This document shows positions 1-6,348 of a DNA stretch of 11,800 bases, piece after piece. Source of the DNA: Spirochaetia bacterium (GTDB lineage: Bacteria; Spirochaetota; Spirochaetia; JABMQR01); contig JADHUD010000052.1 in assembly GCA_016784705.1 (NCBI GenBank), positions 1-11,800 on the forward strand. The letters run 5' to 3'. The position numbers and the translations under genes were made by a program. The notes beneath the pieces were generated by a model. The model had not been told where the DNA came from and made no database searches. It saw only the letters and a list, made by a program, of their open reading frames with translations. Within the stretch, counting starts at the first letter, position 1, and each line of letters opens with the position of its first letter.

Positions 1-1187
1 GATAAAACTACCCAGATAAAAACTACAACTGCACCCAGTATCTGAACACCCAGCTGATGAAACCCGCCACCATAGAAAAGTCCTTTTATATCATCGGTAT
101 TTGCAAAGAGCCCGACTGCCAGAGTTCCCCATAATCCGCAGACCCCGTGCACTGAGACGGCTCCAACCGGGTCATCTATATGAAGAACTTTTTCAAAAAA
201 CTCAACTGAAAATACTACGAGAATTCCTGCTATCAGTCCGATAATAATAGCTCCGGTAGGAGTTACTACAGCCGTTGGAGCAGTAATACCTACTAATCCT
301 GCCAGTGCACCATTCAAAGACATAGATATATCGGGTTTACCAAACAAGATCCATGAAATTATCATTGCACCGATTGCTCCGGCAGATGCTCCTAAAGTTG
401 TTGTAACAGCAACAGTTGCAATTGTCATATCAGTACCGCTTAAAGTTGATCCGCAGTTAAATCCGTACCAGCCGAACCACAATATAAATACTCCAAGACT
501 TGCCAGAGGAATATTATGACCGGGAATAGCTTTAGCCACTGTTTTCTTGCCGATTTTAACATACTTTCCAATTCTTGGTCCCAATATTACTGCACCCATC
601 ATTGCAGCCCAACCCCCAACAGAGTGAACAACTGTAGACCCGGCAAAGTCATGAAACCCAAGCTCAGATAACCAGCCGCCACCCCAGATCCAATGTCCTG
701 ATACAGGATAAATTAATCCTGAAATAAAAACTGTATAGAGTAAGTATGATGAAAATTTTGTTCTTTCGGCCATAGCACCCGAGACGATTGTTGCAGCTGT
801 TGCAGCAAATACAACCTGAAACATCCAGTCTCTAAAGAGAGTTGCATCAGCAGCTTTGATAAAAAATTGGGAAGAACCAAATAGACCACTAACCGAGGCT
901 CCATACATCAAAGCCCAGCCAATTGCCCAAAATACTACAGCACCTGTGCAGAAATCCATAAGATTTTTCATAATAATATTACTGGCATTTTTGGATCGTG
1001 TGAGTCCCATTTCAACCATCGCAAAACCCGCCTGCATGAAAAATACCAGTACGGCGGCTAAAATAAGCCAGATCATATCCAGAGAGTTCTGATGCAGGGT
1101 TATTACATCACCAAGGTCGTCGGCAAATACTGAAGTACCGCTGAAAGCAGCCAGCATTAGCACAAGTAAGACATACTTTTTTTTCAT
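1..1187 (-). CDS. amt: Amt/Rh-family ammonium channel (C-terminus beyond window)
   Basis: Inner-membrane ammonium channel, 395 residues visible. The reading frame is open through the left edge, so the last membrane helix and cytoplasmic tail are missing. The protein starts with a classic signal peptide (MKKK, hydrophobic run, cleavage likely after VFA near residue 22), as is usual for Amt proteins. Family signatures are clear: residues 180-188 (DFAGSTVVH) carry the conserved Asp180 and the first pore His188, and SVHGVCGLWG around 345-354 carries the second pore histidine, His347. Many hydrophobic glycine-rich helices lie between. An AAGGAG ribosome site (1197-1202) lies 9 nt before the ATG, fixing the start. 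The gene is downstream of a sigma-54 activator gene on the same strand and has its own sigma-54 promoter, so expression under nitrogen limitation is likely. A glnB/glnK gene often follows amt; that would lie outside the window. The family call is certain; the substrate is taken from the family. Confidence 0.97.
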   Translation of the reverse strand, partial: MKKKYVLLVLMLAAFSGTSVFADDLGDVITLHQNSLDMIWLILAAVLVFFMQAGFAMVEMGLTRSKNASNIIMKNLMDFCTGAVVFWAIGWALMYGASVSGLFGSSQFFIKAADATLFRDWMFQVVFAATAATIVSGAMAERTKFSSYLLYTVFISGLIYPVSGHWIWGGGWLSELGFHDFAGSTVVHSVGGWAAMMGAVILGPRIGKYVKIGKKTVAKAIPGHNIPLASLGVFILWFGWYGFNCGSTLSGTDMTIATVAVTTTLGASAGAIGAMIISWILFGKPDISMSLNGALAGLVGITAPTAVVTPTGAIIIGLIAGILVVFSVEFFEKVLHIDDPVGAVSVHGVCGLWGTLAVGLFANTDDIKGLFYGGGFHQLGVQILGAVVVFIWVVL

Positions 1188-1224
1188 AACAACTATCTCC
1201 TTGCTTTTATTCTTTAGCCCTGTT

Positions 1225-1242
1225 AAGCAAAAGCTATGCCAA
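1225..1242 (-). promoter_or_regulatory. sigma-54 (-24/-12) promoter of amt
   Basis: Read on the minus strand the sequence is TTGGCATAGCTTTTGCTT. It has the invariant GG (1240-1239) and GC (1228-1227) separated by exactly 10 bases, and it matches the TTGGCA and TTGCT halves of the sigma-54 consensus. It predicts a start near 1215 and a leader of about 28 nt containing the AAGGAG site. It needs an enhancer-binding activator, and a gene for one is the next upstream. No competing sigma-70 promoter for amt stands out. Confidence 0.88.
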
Positions 1243-1438
1243 AATTTGAAAGAGGATAGATATGTTGGAAATGTTTCTATAAAGAAGCTGGTAGGAAATA
1301 GGCTGTTTCTTAGGGATCATGCTTTCTGTAAGAAGTTATGAGGTGAACAGCTATGCTGGATGAGTCTGATACTCCTGGTATAATTTTTCAGAGCTGAATA
1401 ATGAAAACTCCATGAAATCAACTTTAGCAAGTAATATG
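1243..1438. other. Spacer between amt promoter and upstream activator sites; no gene seen
   Basis: About 196 bp with no convincing ORF lie between the sigma-54 promoter and the two palindromic sites. This would be the DNA looped when a bound activator contacts sigma-54 polymerase. I looked for an IHF site: AATCAA at 1415-1420 resembles the left half, but the TTR half is absent. On the plus strand TGGTATAAT at 1376-1384 resembles an extended -10 box directed into the 3' end of the activator gene, but it lacks a good -35. Confidence 0.5.
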
Positions 1439-1454
1439 CCTACAATTAAGTAGG
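1439..1454. promoter_or_regulatory. Palindromic operator/UAS copy 1 (CCTAC-N6-GTAGG)
   Basis: CCTACAATTAAGTAGG is a dyad with 5-bp perfect arms around a 6-bp AT centre. It is one of three copies in the window, all non-coding and all next to the activator gene or upstream of amt. Its centre is about 232 bp upstream of the predicted amt start, a plausible distance for a sigma-54 enhancer site. It starts exactly 30 bp from copy 2, close to three helical turns, so two dimers would sit on nearly the same face. Binding by the adjacent Fis-type HTH activator is inferred. Confidence 0.78.
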
Positions 1455-1468
1455 TAACAAACCACCAA

Positions 1469-1484
1469 CCTACAAATATGTAGG
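1469..1484. promoter_or_regulatory. Palindromic operator/UAS copy 2 (CCTAC-N6-GTAGG)
   Basis: CCTACAAATATGTAGG has arms that extend to CCTACA/TGTAGG around AATA. It lies 13 bp beyond the activator's stop codon and about 262 bp upstream of the predicted amt start. Both this copy and copy 1 are followed by GTAGGTAA, so conservation runs slightly beyond the dyad on that side. It is not the TGT-N10-ACA site of classical NifA nor the TGCAC-type site of NtrC, which suggests a different DNA specificity. Confidence 0.78.
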
Positions 1485-1497
1485 TAATTTGATTGTT

Positions 1498-3036
1498 CTA
1501 GTTAAGTTTGTACTTTTGTGTATCCAATTTGTATTTATCTACACGAAGCCCCATCATGCGTTCAGTTATTCCTAAATTTCTTGCAGCCCTGGCTCTGTTT
1601 CCCCGGGCTGTTTTCAGCGCATCTGCCAGCAGTTCTCTTTCAAATTCTTCAAGAGCATTCTGCAAGGTGCTGTCAAACTGTGTATTCGAGGATTCTGCAG
1701 ACTGAAGACTGGGCGGCAGGTGGTAGCCATGAATAACATCATCATTGCTCAGCAGAACAGCTCGTTCAATACAATTTTCAAGTTCACGAACATTACCCGG
1801 CCAATGATAGCTCATTAGGAGATCGATGGCGGCGCTGGTTATCCTTTTTACTTCCCGATGGTTTCGCTTATTATATTTCTCAATAAAATGATCACACAAT
1901 AGAATTATATCACTTTTTCTGTCCCGCAGAGGTGGTATATGGATGGGAAACACGTTCAGGCGGTAATACAGATCCTCACGGAAAGTGCCTTTAACAATCT
2001 CCTCTTCAAGATTTCTGTTTGTAGCAGTAATTAATCTTACATCGACTTTAATAGTACGGACACCGCCTACACGTTCAAATTCCTGTTCCTGAAGAACTCG
2101 CAGAAGTTTTACCTGCATTTGCGGAGGAATCTCGGCAATTTCATCAAGAAACAATGTCCCTTTATCAGCAAGTTCAAAACGCCCTTTGCGTTCAGTAAAA
2201 GCTCCTGTAAAAGCCCCTTTTTCATGCCCGAAAAGCTCACTCTCTATTACGCTTTCCGGTAACGCAGCACAGTTCACCTTAATGAAAGGTTTGTCTGACC
2301 GATAGCTGTTATAATGTATCTCCTGAGCAAATAATTCTTTACCTGTACCGCTTTCACCGCGAATGAGGACAGTTGCTTCACTTTTACAGACTTGCCCGAC
2401 GAAATCAAATGCTTCCTGTATGGATTGAGACCTGCCTATTATGTTTGCCGGCTGATATCTATCTTTAAGCTCTTTGAGAAGCCGATCATTTTCAGCCTGA
2501 AGCCGTTCTTTCTCCTCACGTAAACCCTGGCGCAGCTTCACAGCCCGGGCAATCATTGATGAAATAATTGAGAGAAGTTTTACAAAAACATCCAGATCAA
2601 AATCCTCGTCATTTCGGCTGGTTATATTCATGGTACCGATTGTCATATTTTCTATTTTTATGGGAACACAAATAAATGCTGTTTTATGGCCGGCTGCATC
2701 CTTGATTATCAATTCGGCGCCGGTTTTGTTTATAAGAGAGTTGTCTTTATGTATATCGGCAATGATTATTGGATTACCAGTCATGAAAACCTGACCGGTA
2801 ATTCCTTCGCCTACCTGATATCTTCCCCGTTTTTTTTGATTTTTTGTTAAACCGTAAGCTGATTCAATCAATATTTCATCTGTTTCCCGATTGAGAAGTG
2901 TTATTGCTCCACGAATCATTGGGCTGTGAGATGCCAGGGAGTCAAGGATTGGTGAAATTATTTGTTTTAAATCTTCAGATGTATCAAGAATCTTACTTAT
3001 TTCATACAGTACTGTTAGTTCTAGCATTTCACTCAT
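1498..3036 (-). CDS. NifA/NtrC-type sigma-54 enhancer-binding transcription activator
   Basis: 512-residue ATPase that opens sigma-54 promoter complexes. Domains: a GAF sensor at about 15-165 (GEGITGQV at 76-83 and IADIHKD at 92-98 are typical), a coiled linker at about 168-192, the AAA+ domain at about 198-435, and a Fis-type helix-turn-helix at about 458-505. In the AAA+ domain I see Walker A GESGTGKE (227-234), the sigma-54-contacting GAFTGA loop (274-279), Walker B GTLFLDEI (293-300) and the REDLYYRLNVF region (353-363). There is no response-regulator receiver domain, so control is through GAF or a partner, as in NifA; a ligand such as 2-oxoglutarate is possible but not shown. The cysteine-rich linker of oxygen-sensitive NifA is absent. 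No nif gene is in view, and amt lies downstream behind matching operator sites, so general nitrogen control is the better guess. The ribosome site is weak (AGG about 10 nt upstream) and overlaps an operator copy. Confidence 0.95.
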   Translation of the reverse strand: MSEMLELTVLYEISKILDTSEDLKQIISPILDSLASHSPMIRGAITLLNRETDEILIESAYGLTKNQKKRGRYQVGEGITGQVFMTGNPIIIADIHKDNSLINKTGAELIIKDAAGHKTAFICVPIKIENMTIGTMNITSRNDEDFDLDVFVKLLSIISSMIARAVKLRQGLREEKERLQAENDRLLKELKDRYQPANIIGRSQSIQEAFDFVGQVCKSEATVLIRGESGTGKELFAQEIHYNSYRSDKPFIKVNCAALPESVIESELFGHEKGAFTGAFTERKGRFELADKGTLFLDEIAEIPPQMQVKLLRVLQEQEFERVGGVRTIKVDVRLITATNRNLEEEIVKGTFREDLYYRLNVFPIHIPPLRDRKSDIILLCDHFIEKYNKRNHREVKRITSAAIDLLMSYHWPGNVRELENCIERAVLLSNDDVIHGYHLPPSLQSAESSNTQFDSTLQNALEEFERELLADALKTARGNRARAARNLGITERMMGLRVDKYKLDTQKYKLN

Positions 3037-3044
3037 AACAACAA

Positions 3045-3060
3045 CCTACAAAATTGTAGG
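3045..3060. promoter_or_regulatory. Palindromic operator copy 3, at the activator's own translation start
   Basis: CCTACAAAATTGTAGG is the best dyad of the three, with 7-bp arms CCTACAA/TTGTAGG around two bases. It lies 8 bp upstream of the activator ATG, covers the only SD-like AGG, and contains ATTGTA, which reads TACAAT (a -10-like box) on the minus strand. Binding here would block transcription or initiation, so negative autoregulation is inferred. In RNA the same sequence could fold into a 7-bp hairpin, but the two copies upstream of amt favour a DNA-binding role. Confidence 0.75.
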
Positions 3061-3103
3061 AAAATAATCAAGCAGTTTATTCCCGAGAGAATCACCTGGG
3101 AAA

Positions 3104-3604
3104 TTACGGACGGATTTTTTCAAATACTCCTAATTGTGTATTCTTTCTGACATTATTCCACGTAAAAACAGTTCCATTCATACAAATATAGACTCCTGAT
3201 TCCAATAATTGTACTGCAGAAACAGCCGACCCGAGATTAAACATCGCGTCAGAATTTCTTATTGAATAAGGAACCATTGCACCAGTAAGAACAATAGTTT
3301 TTTCTCTGCTGCACCCTTTTCCTAAAAGTTCGGCTGTTTTAACCATAGTGTCTGTTCCGTGAGTGATAATAATACGATCCTGCTCAGATGCAATACAGGA
3401 GAGGAGAATATGTTCCCGATCTTTATCATCCATAAACAAGCTGTCTTTCATATGACAGATTTCCAGAGTTACCGGTACGGTAATGTGCACAAATTTTAGA
3501 ATTTCCGGGATATGTGTATCTTTGAATGTTAAATCACCCTGAAGTTCATCATACTCTTTATCAAAAGTTCCACCGGTAATAATTAATCGAAGGTTCGCTT
3601 CCAT
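3104..3604 (-). CDS. Single-domain asparaginase-like protein (asparaginase N-terminal domain)
   Basis: 166 residues matching only the N-terminal, active-site domain of type I/II L-asparaginases; full-length enzymes have about 330 residues. Seen directly: ITGGTFDKEY (9-18) with nucleophile-position Thr13, HGTDTM (82-87) with Thr84 and Asp85, Lys102 before the TGAMVPY strand (107-113), and a conserved Asn in NSDAMFNLG (117-125). The Thr-Lys-Asp set of the family is therefore complete. The C-terminal domain that helps build the dimer interface is absent. Short single-domain relatives are known, and the ORF ends cleanly with no asparaginase remnant downstream, so this is not obviously a broken gene. 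The frame is open to an earlier ATG at 3661, but an AAAAGGA ribosome site lies 6 nt before the ATG at 3604, so I chose that start. The gene precedes the nitrogen activator by 67 bp on the same strand, consistent with release of ammonia from amide substrates. Activity is inferred. Confidence 0.88.
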   Translation of the reverse strand: MEANLRLIITGGTFDKEYDELQGDLTFKDTHIPEILKFVHITVPVTLEICHMKDSLFMDDKDREHILLSCIASEQDRIIITHGTDTMVKTAELLGKGCSREKTIVLTGAMVPYSIRNSDAMFNLGSAVSAVQLLESGVYICMNGTVFTWNNVRKNTQLGVFEKIRP

Positions 3605-3641
3605 ATTTAATCCTTTTGCAATTTGCTCAGGTGATAGAGCT

Positions 3642-3672
3642 AATTTCAAAATGCTTCGCATTTTTGGAAATT
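3642..3672. repeat. Hairpin 1 of the 3642-3792 cluster; degenerate repeat copy
   Basis: AATTTCAAAATGC pairs with GCATTTTTGGAAATT across a TTC loop, with a two-base bulge. Its head (AATTTCAAAATG) and its tail (GAAATTGGCT, through 3676) are both found again at 8336-8374, so it seems to be a diverged member of the dispersed repeat. It lies 25 bp upstream of the asparaginase ribosome site and would be in the leader of any mRNA started further upstream. Confidence 0.6.
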
Positions 3673-3679
3673 GGCTTTT

Positions 3680-3747
3680 GAAGTTTGTCTATATATATAT
3701 TCAAATAAATAATTATATAATAATTATTTATTTGAAATACAAACTTC
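3680..3747. repeat. Long AT-rich inverted repeat (hairpin 2)
   Basis: The inner stem is perfect: a 17-base arm at 3700-3716 matches 3720-3736 across a 3-base loop (ATA). The outer arms GAAGTTTGT (3680-3688) and ACAAACTTC (3739-3747) are also perfectly complementary, with an asymmetric bulge of 11 versus 2 bases. There is no T-run after the stem on either strand, so it is not a standard intrinsic terminator. It is a candidate cruciform or RNA-processing/stability structure between the helicase and asparaginase genes. Confidence 0.8.
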
Positions 3748-3758
3748 TGACCAAATCG

Positions 3759-3795
3759 TCGAAATTTCAAAATAAAATCATTTTGAAATTTCCTC
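3759..3795 (-). repeat. Dispersed palindromic repeat, copy 1 (hairpin 3)
   Basis: GAAATTTCAAAAT (3761-3773) pairs perfectly with ATTTTGAAATTTC (3780-3792) over a 6-base loop. Read on the minus strand, the 37-base unit differs from the copy at 8331-8366 by one missing A. It lies about 39 bp past the helicase stop codon. With hairpin 1 it frames a block of about 149 bp (3642-3790) bounded by 12-bp inverted repeats AATTTCAAAATG/CATTTTGAAATT. No clear target duplication is seen. Confidence 0.82.
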
Positions 3796-3833
3796 GATAT
3801 ATAAAAAATTTTATAATAAAGCAATACGACATT

Positions 3834-5840
3834 TTAAGAAATACCGGCTATAAGTTTTTGACGCATAAGTTCGAAGTAATTTACCGCTGATTCAGTATCG
3901 GCTACAGTATCTTCTCCAGGCTGTTCAACGAGTTCCGGGGGGAGCTCAATCAGGAATCGGGATGGTACCGTATCAATTACCTCACGCATATATTTCCGGG
4001 TTCGGCAGCTGGTCATATACAAATTATTTCTTGCACGGGTTATAGCGACATAAAAGAGTCTTCGTTCCTCCTCTATATTTTCAGGATCCTCTTCAAGAGA
4101 TCTTTTATGAGGAATAATATGATCCTCGACACCTGCTAAAAATACCGTATGAAACTCCAGCCCTTTTGAAGCATGAACCGTCATGAGATTAACTTTTCCT
4201 GCTTCCTGATCAGGCTCTGTTTTACCTGCAAGGCTTATTGAGTTTAAGAAATCATATAATGAATCCCCTTTTTTATCTGGGTTACGTTCCCATCTCTCGA
4301 TAATTGAGACAAAAACATCAACATTTTTTATCTTCCATTGAGCAAGCTGCTCGTTATCTGGATGTTCGGCAATAAGGTGATTCTTGTAAGAAATATCGGT
4401 AAGCATTGCTTTGACAAGAGAGGTTTTATTCTTTTTAGAAAACAGCTGTTCTTTATAGAGATGAATTAAATCAATTAATTCTGATGAGTTTCGTTTTATG
4501 GATTCTCGAATTCCGGTATCTTCGGCATGAGAAGCAGCGGATATAGCTGAGAATAATGAACATTTTTTCTGTTCGGCAATATTACGGTAGAATTGCAGTG
4601 TGGATTTGCCAATTCCTCTTTTGGGAGTATTGATAATTCTCAGCAGACTCACTTCATCATCAAAATTGGCTATAACCCGCAAATAGGCTATTATATCCTT
4701 AATCTCTTTTCTCTGAAAGAAACTTTGCCCGCCGGAGACTGTATAAGGGATATTGGAAGAGAGCAGAGCCTGTTCAATTGCTGTCAGTAAGTTGTTTGTA
4801 CGTAATAGAATCCCGAAATTGTCATATCTTAAAGAGTTTTTAATCATGACTTCCTTAATTTTATCTGCGATAAAATCAGCTTCCTGAGTTTCATCTTCCG
4901 GGTAGGATAGGGCGATAATACCTCTTTTATCATCACCGGTCCAAAGAAGCTTTTTCTTTCTCTTAACATTGTTTTTAATTAATGTATTGGCTGCTTGGAT
5001 GATTGTGCCGGTGGAACGATAGTTCTGTTCAAGTTTAATCTCTTTAGATTCAGGGAAATCTTTTTCGAAATTGGTAATATTACGGAAATCAGCACCGCGC
5101 CATGAGTATATTGATTGATCATCATCTCCTACTACACAGAGATTGCGATGGATGCTGGCGAGTATGTATACAAGTTGATATTGCTGAAGAGAGGTATCCT
5201 GAAATTCATCAACCAATATGTATCTATATCGATTGCGGTAGTATTCCAGCAGCTCCGGAAAATCTCTGAATAATACCAGAGGCTGCATGATGAGGTCGTC
5301 AAAATCTACCGCATTATAGAGTTTCAGATGAGAGTTGTATTCAGCATATAGAGGCTTATACTCCATATTATCAGTAGAAAATTTTTTGCGTCCAGTTTTT
5401 ACGGCTGAAATCAATTCCGCGAGCGAATACAAGTCCACTGATTTAGGATCTATCTGCAGTTCCACCAGCGATGCTTTCAGCATCCCTATCTTATCAGAGG
5501 TGTCGTACACTGAAAAACCTTTTGCATAACCTAAATATGAGCCGTGTCTTTTTAAAATTGCCAATCCGAAAGCATGAAATGTGGAAGTTGTGAGCTTTGC
5601 CATCGGTTTACCGGTAATCATCCGTATTCGTTCGGTCATTTCAGCAGCAGCTTTATTAGTGAATGTAAGCGCCAGAATTTCCGATTGCGGAATTCCCTGT
5701 TCAAGCATATATGCTATCCGATAGGTAATCATACGTGTTTTACCGGATCCGGCACCTGCAATAATGAGAACAGGACCTTCTATTGTTGCTGCGGCATCTG
5801 CCTGCTCAGAATTTAATACAGTAGTAAGTTGTAACGCCAT
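3834..5840 (-). CDS. pcrA: UvrD/PcrA/Rep-type superfamily 1 DNA helicase
   Basis: 668-residue ATP-dependent 3'-5' helicase acting in DNA repair or replication-fork clearance. All SF1A motifs are present in order: Q-motif LNSEQ (9-13), Walker A GAGSGKT (29-35), TFTNKAA (59-65), DFDD (179-182), Walker B VDEFQDT (210-216), GDDDQSIYSWRGAD (238-251), NYRST (273-277), TVHASKGLEF (554-563) and RRLFYVAITRA (593-603). The length is nearer Rep (about 670) than PcrA/UvrD (about 720-740), because the C-terminal tail after the last motif is short. The symbol is therefore a family-level choice; rep or uvrD cannot be excluded. The ATG is 16 bp after the stop of the small membrane protein gene, suggesting co-transcription with it and the DUF362 gene. 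The ribosome site is poor; the perfect palindrome GAGAGCTCTC (5844-5853) occupies its place. Confidence 0.96.
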   Translation of the reverse strand: MALQLTTVLNSEQADAAATIEGPVLIIAGAGSGKTRMITYRIAYMLEQGIPQSEILALTFTNKAAAEMTERIRMITGKPMAKLTTSTFHAFGLAILKRHGSYLGYAKGFSVYDTSDKIGMLKASLVELQIDPKSVDLYSLAELISAVKTGRKKFSTDNMEYKPLYAEYNSHLKLYNAVDFDDLIMQPLVLFRDFPELLEYYRNRYRYILVDEFQDTSLQQYQLVYILASIHRNLCVVGDDDQSIYSWRGADFRNITNFEKDFPESKEIKLEQNYRSTGTIIQAANTLIKNNVKRKKKLLWTGDDKRGIIALSYPEDETQEADFIADKIKEVMIKNSLRYDNFGILLRTNNLLTAIEQALLSSNIPYTVSGGQSFFQRKEIKDIIAYLRVIANFDDEVSLLRIINTPKRGIGKSTLQFYRNIAEQKKCSLFSAISAASHAEDTGIRESIKRNSSELIDLIHLYKEQLFSKKNKTSLVKAMLTDISYKNHLIAEHPDNEQLAQWKIKNVDVFVSIIERWERNPDKKGDSLYDFLNSISLAGKTEPDQEAGKVNLMTVHASKGLEFHTVFLAGVEDHIIPHKRSLEEDPENIEEERRLFYVAITRARNNLYMTSCRTRKYMREVIDTVPSRFLIELPPELVEQPGEDTVADTESAVNYFELMRQKLIAGIS

Positions 5841-5856
5841 GTTGAGAGCTCTCTTT

Positions 5857-6348
5857 TTACACCTGTTTTTGGATTATTTTTAAAAATATTGAGTGCGATC
5901 CTTCGCCAGCCAGTAATATCAGGGATACAATAATTCCGGAAATTATGACTCCTCCCAAAGCAGCAAGGCAGGTCTTTTTCCAATCAAGACCAAGAATCCA
6001 TGCACCAAGAGTACCTGTATACGCACCGGTAACAGGCAGCGGAATTGCTACAAAAAGCATAATCCCGATATATCCATATTTTTTAATTTTAGGTTCCAGC
6101 TTTTTCCGGGTTCTGACAACTGTTTTATCAAATATTTTCTTATAAAAATTCCATCTGTAGAATAATTTGTGAAAAGAAGAGAGAAATATGAAAACAAAGG
6201 GAGCAACGAGTGCGTTCGCTCCAACCGCTATCAGATAAGCCTGGAAAATAGGTATGCCATTGAAATAAGCAAACGGCAGTGCTCCCCTTAATTCAAAGAT
6301 TGGAACTAACGAAAAACCTATTGTGTAAAGAATCGTTGAGATGTTCAT
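5857..6348 (-). CDS. Putative small multidrug export family membrane protein (Sm_multidrug_ex type)
   Basis: 163-residue integral membrane protein with about four hydrophobic segments (roughly 5-18, 31-58, 92-120 and 126-147) and a strongly basic loop at about 61-91. Two motifs place it in the family annotated as putative small multidrug export protein: ELRGALPF (19-26) near the first helix and IPLPVTGAYTG (102-112), each with helix-breaking prolines, reminiscent of the paired re-entrant motifs in DedA-like carriers. The export role in the family name is poorly supported, so the substrate is unknown. The ATG overlaps the stop of the DUF362 gene (ATGA, 6348-6345), implying translational coupling. 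No separate promoter is evident. Confidence 0.88.
   Translation of the reverse strand: MNISTILYTIGFSLVPIFELRGALPFAYFNGIPIFQAYLIAVGANALVAPFVFIFLSSFHKLFYRWNFYKKIFDKTVVRTRKKLEPKIKKYGYIGIMLFVAIPLPVTGAYTGTLGAWILGLDWKKTCLAALGGVIISGIIVSLILLAGEGSHSIFLKIIQKQV

Noticed and set aside
713..1092. Two ORFs on either strand inside amt
   Set aside because: Both are out-of-frame shadows of the amt coding sequence, which is continuous with all family motifs.
1376..1384. TGGTATAAT extended -10 on the plus strand, antisense to the activator gene
   Set aside because: No -35 and no identifiable transcript or terminator downstream. AT-rich spacers produce such matches by chance.
1409..1453. Thirteen-codon plus-strand ORF (ATG at 1412) through operator copy 1
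   Set aside because: No ribosome site, and it overlaps a dyad that is better explained as an operator.
3080..3102. TTCCC/GGGAA inverted repeat after the asparaginase stop as a terminator
   Set aside because: Only 5 bp with a 13-base loop and no T-run on the relevant strand.
3605..3661. N-terminal extension of the asparaginase-like protein to the ATG at 3661
   Set aside because: A good AAAAGGA ribosome site sits 6 nt before the ATG at 3604, asparaginase homology begins just after it, and the extension runs into hairpin 1.
3627..3890. Overlapping small ORFs rich in Ile, Tyr, Lys and Asn on both strands of the helicase-asparaginase gap
   Set aside because: Their composition follows from AT-rich palindromic DNA, no ribosome sites precede them, and they run through hairpins.
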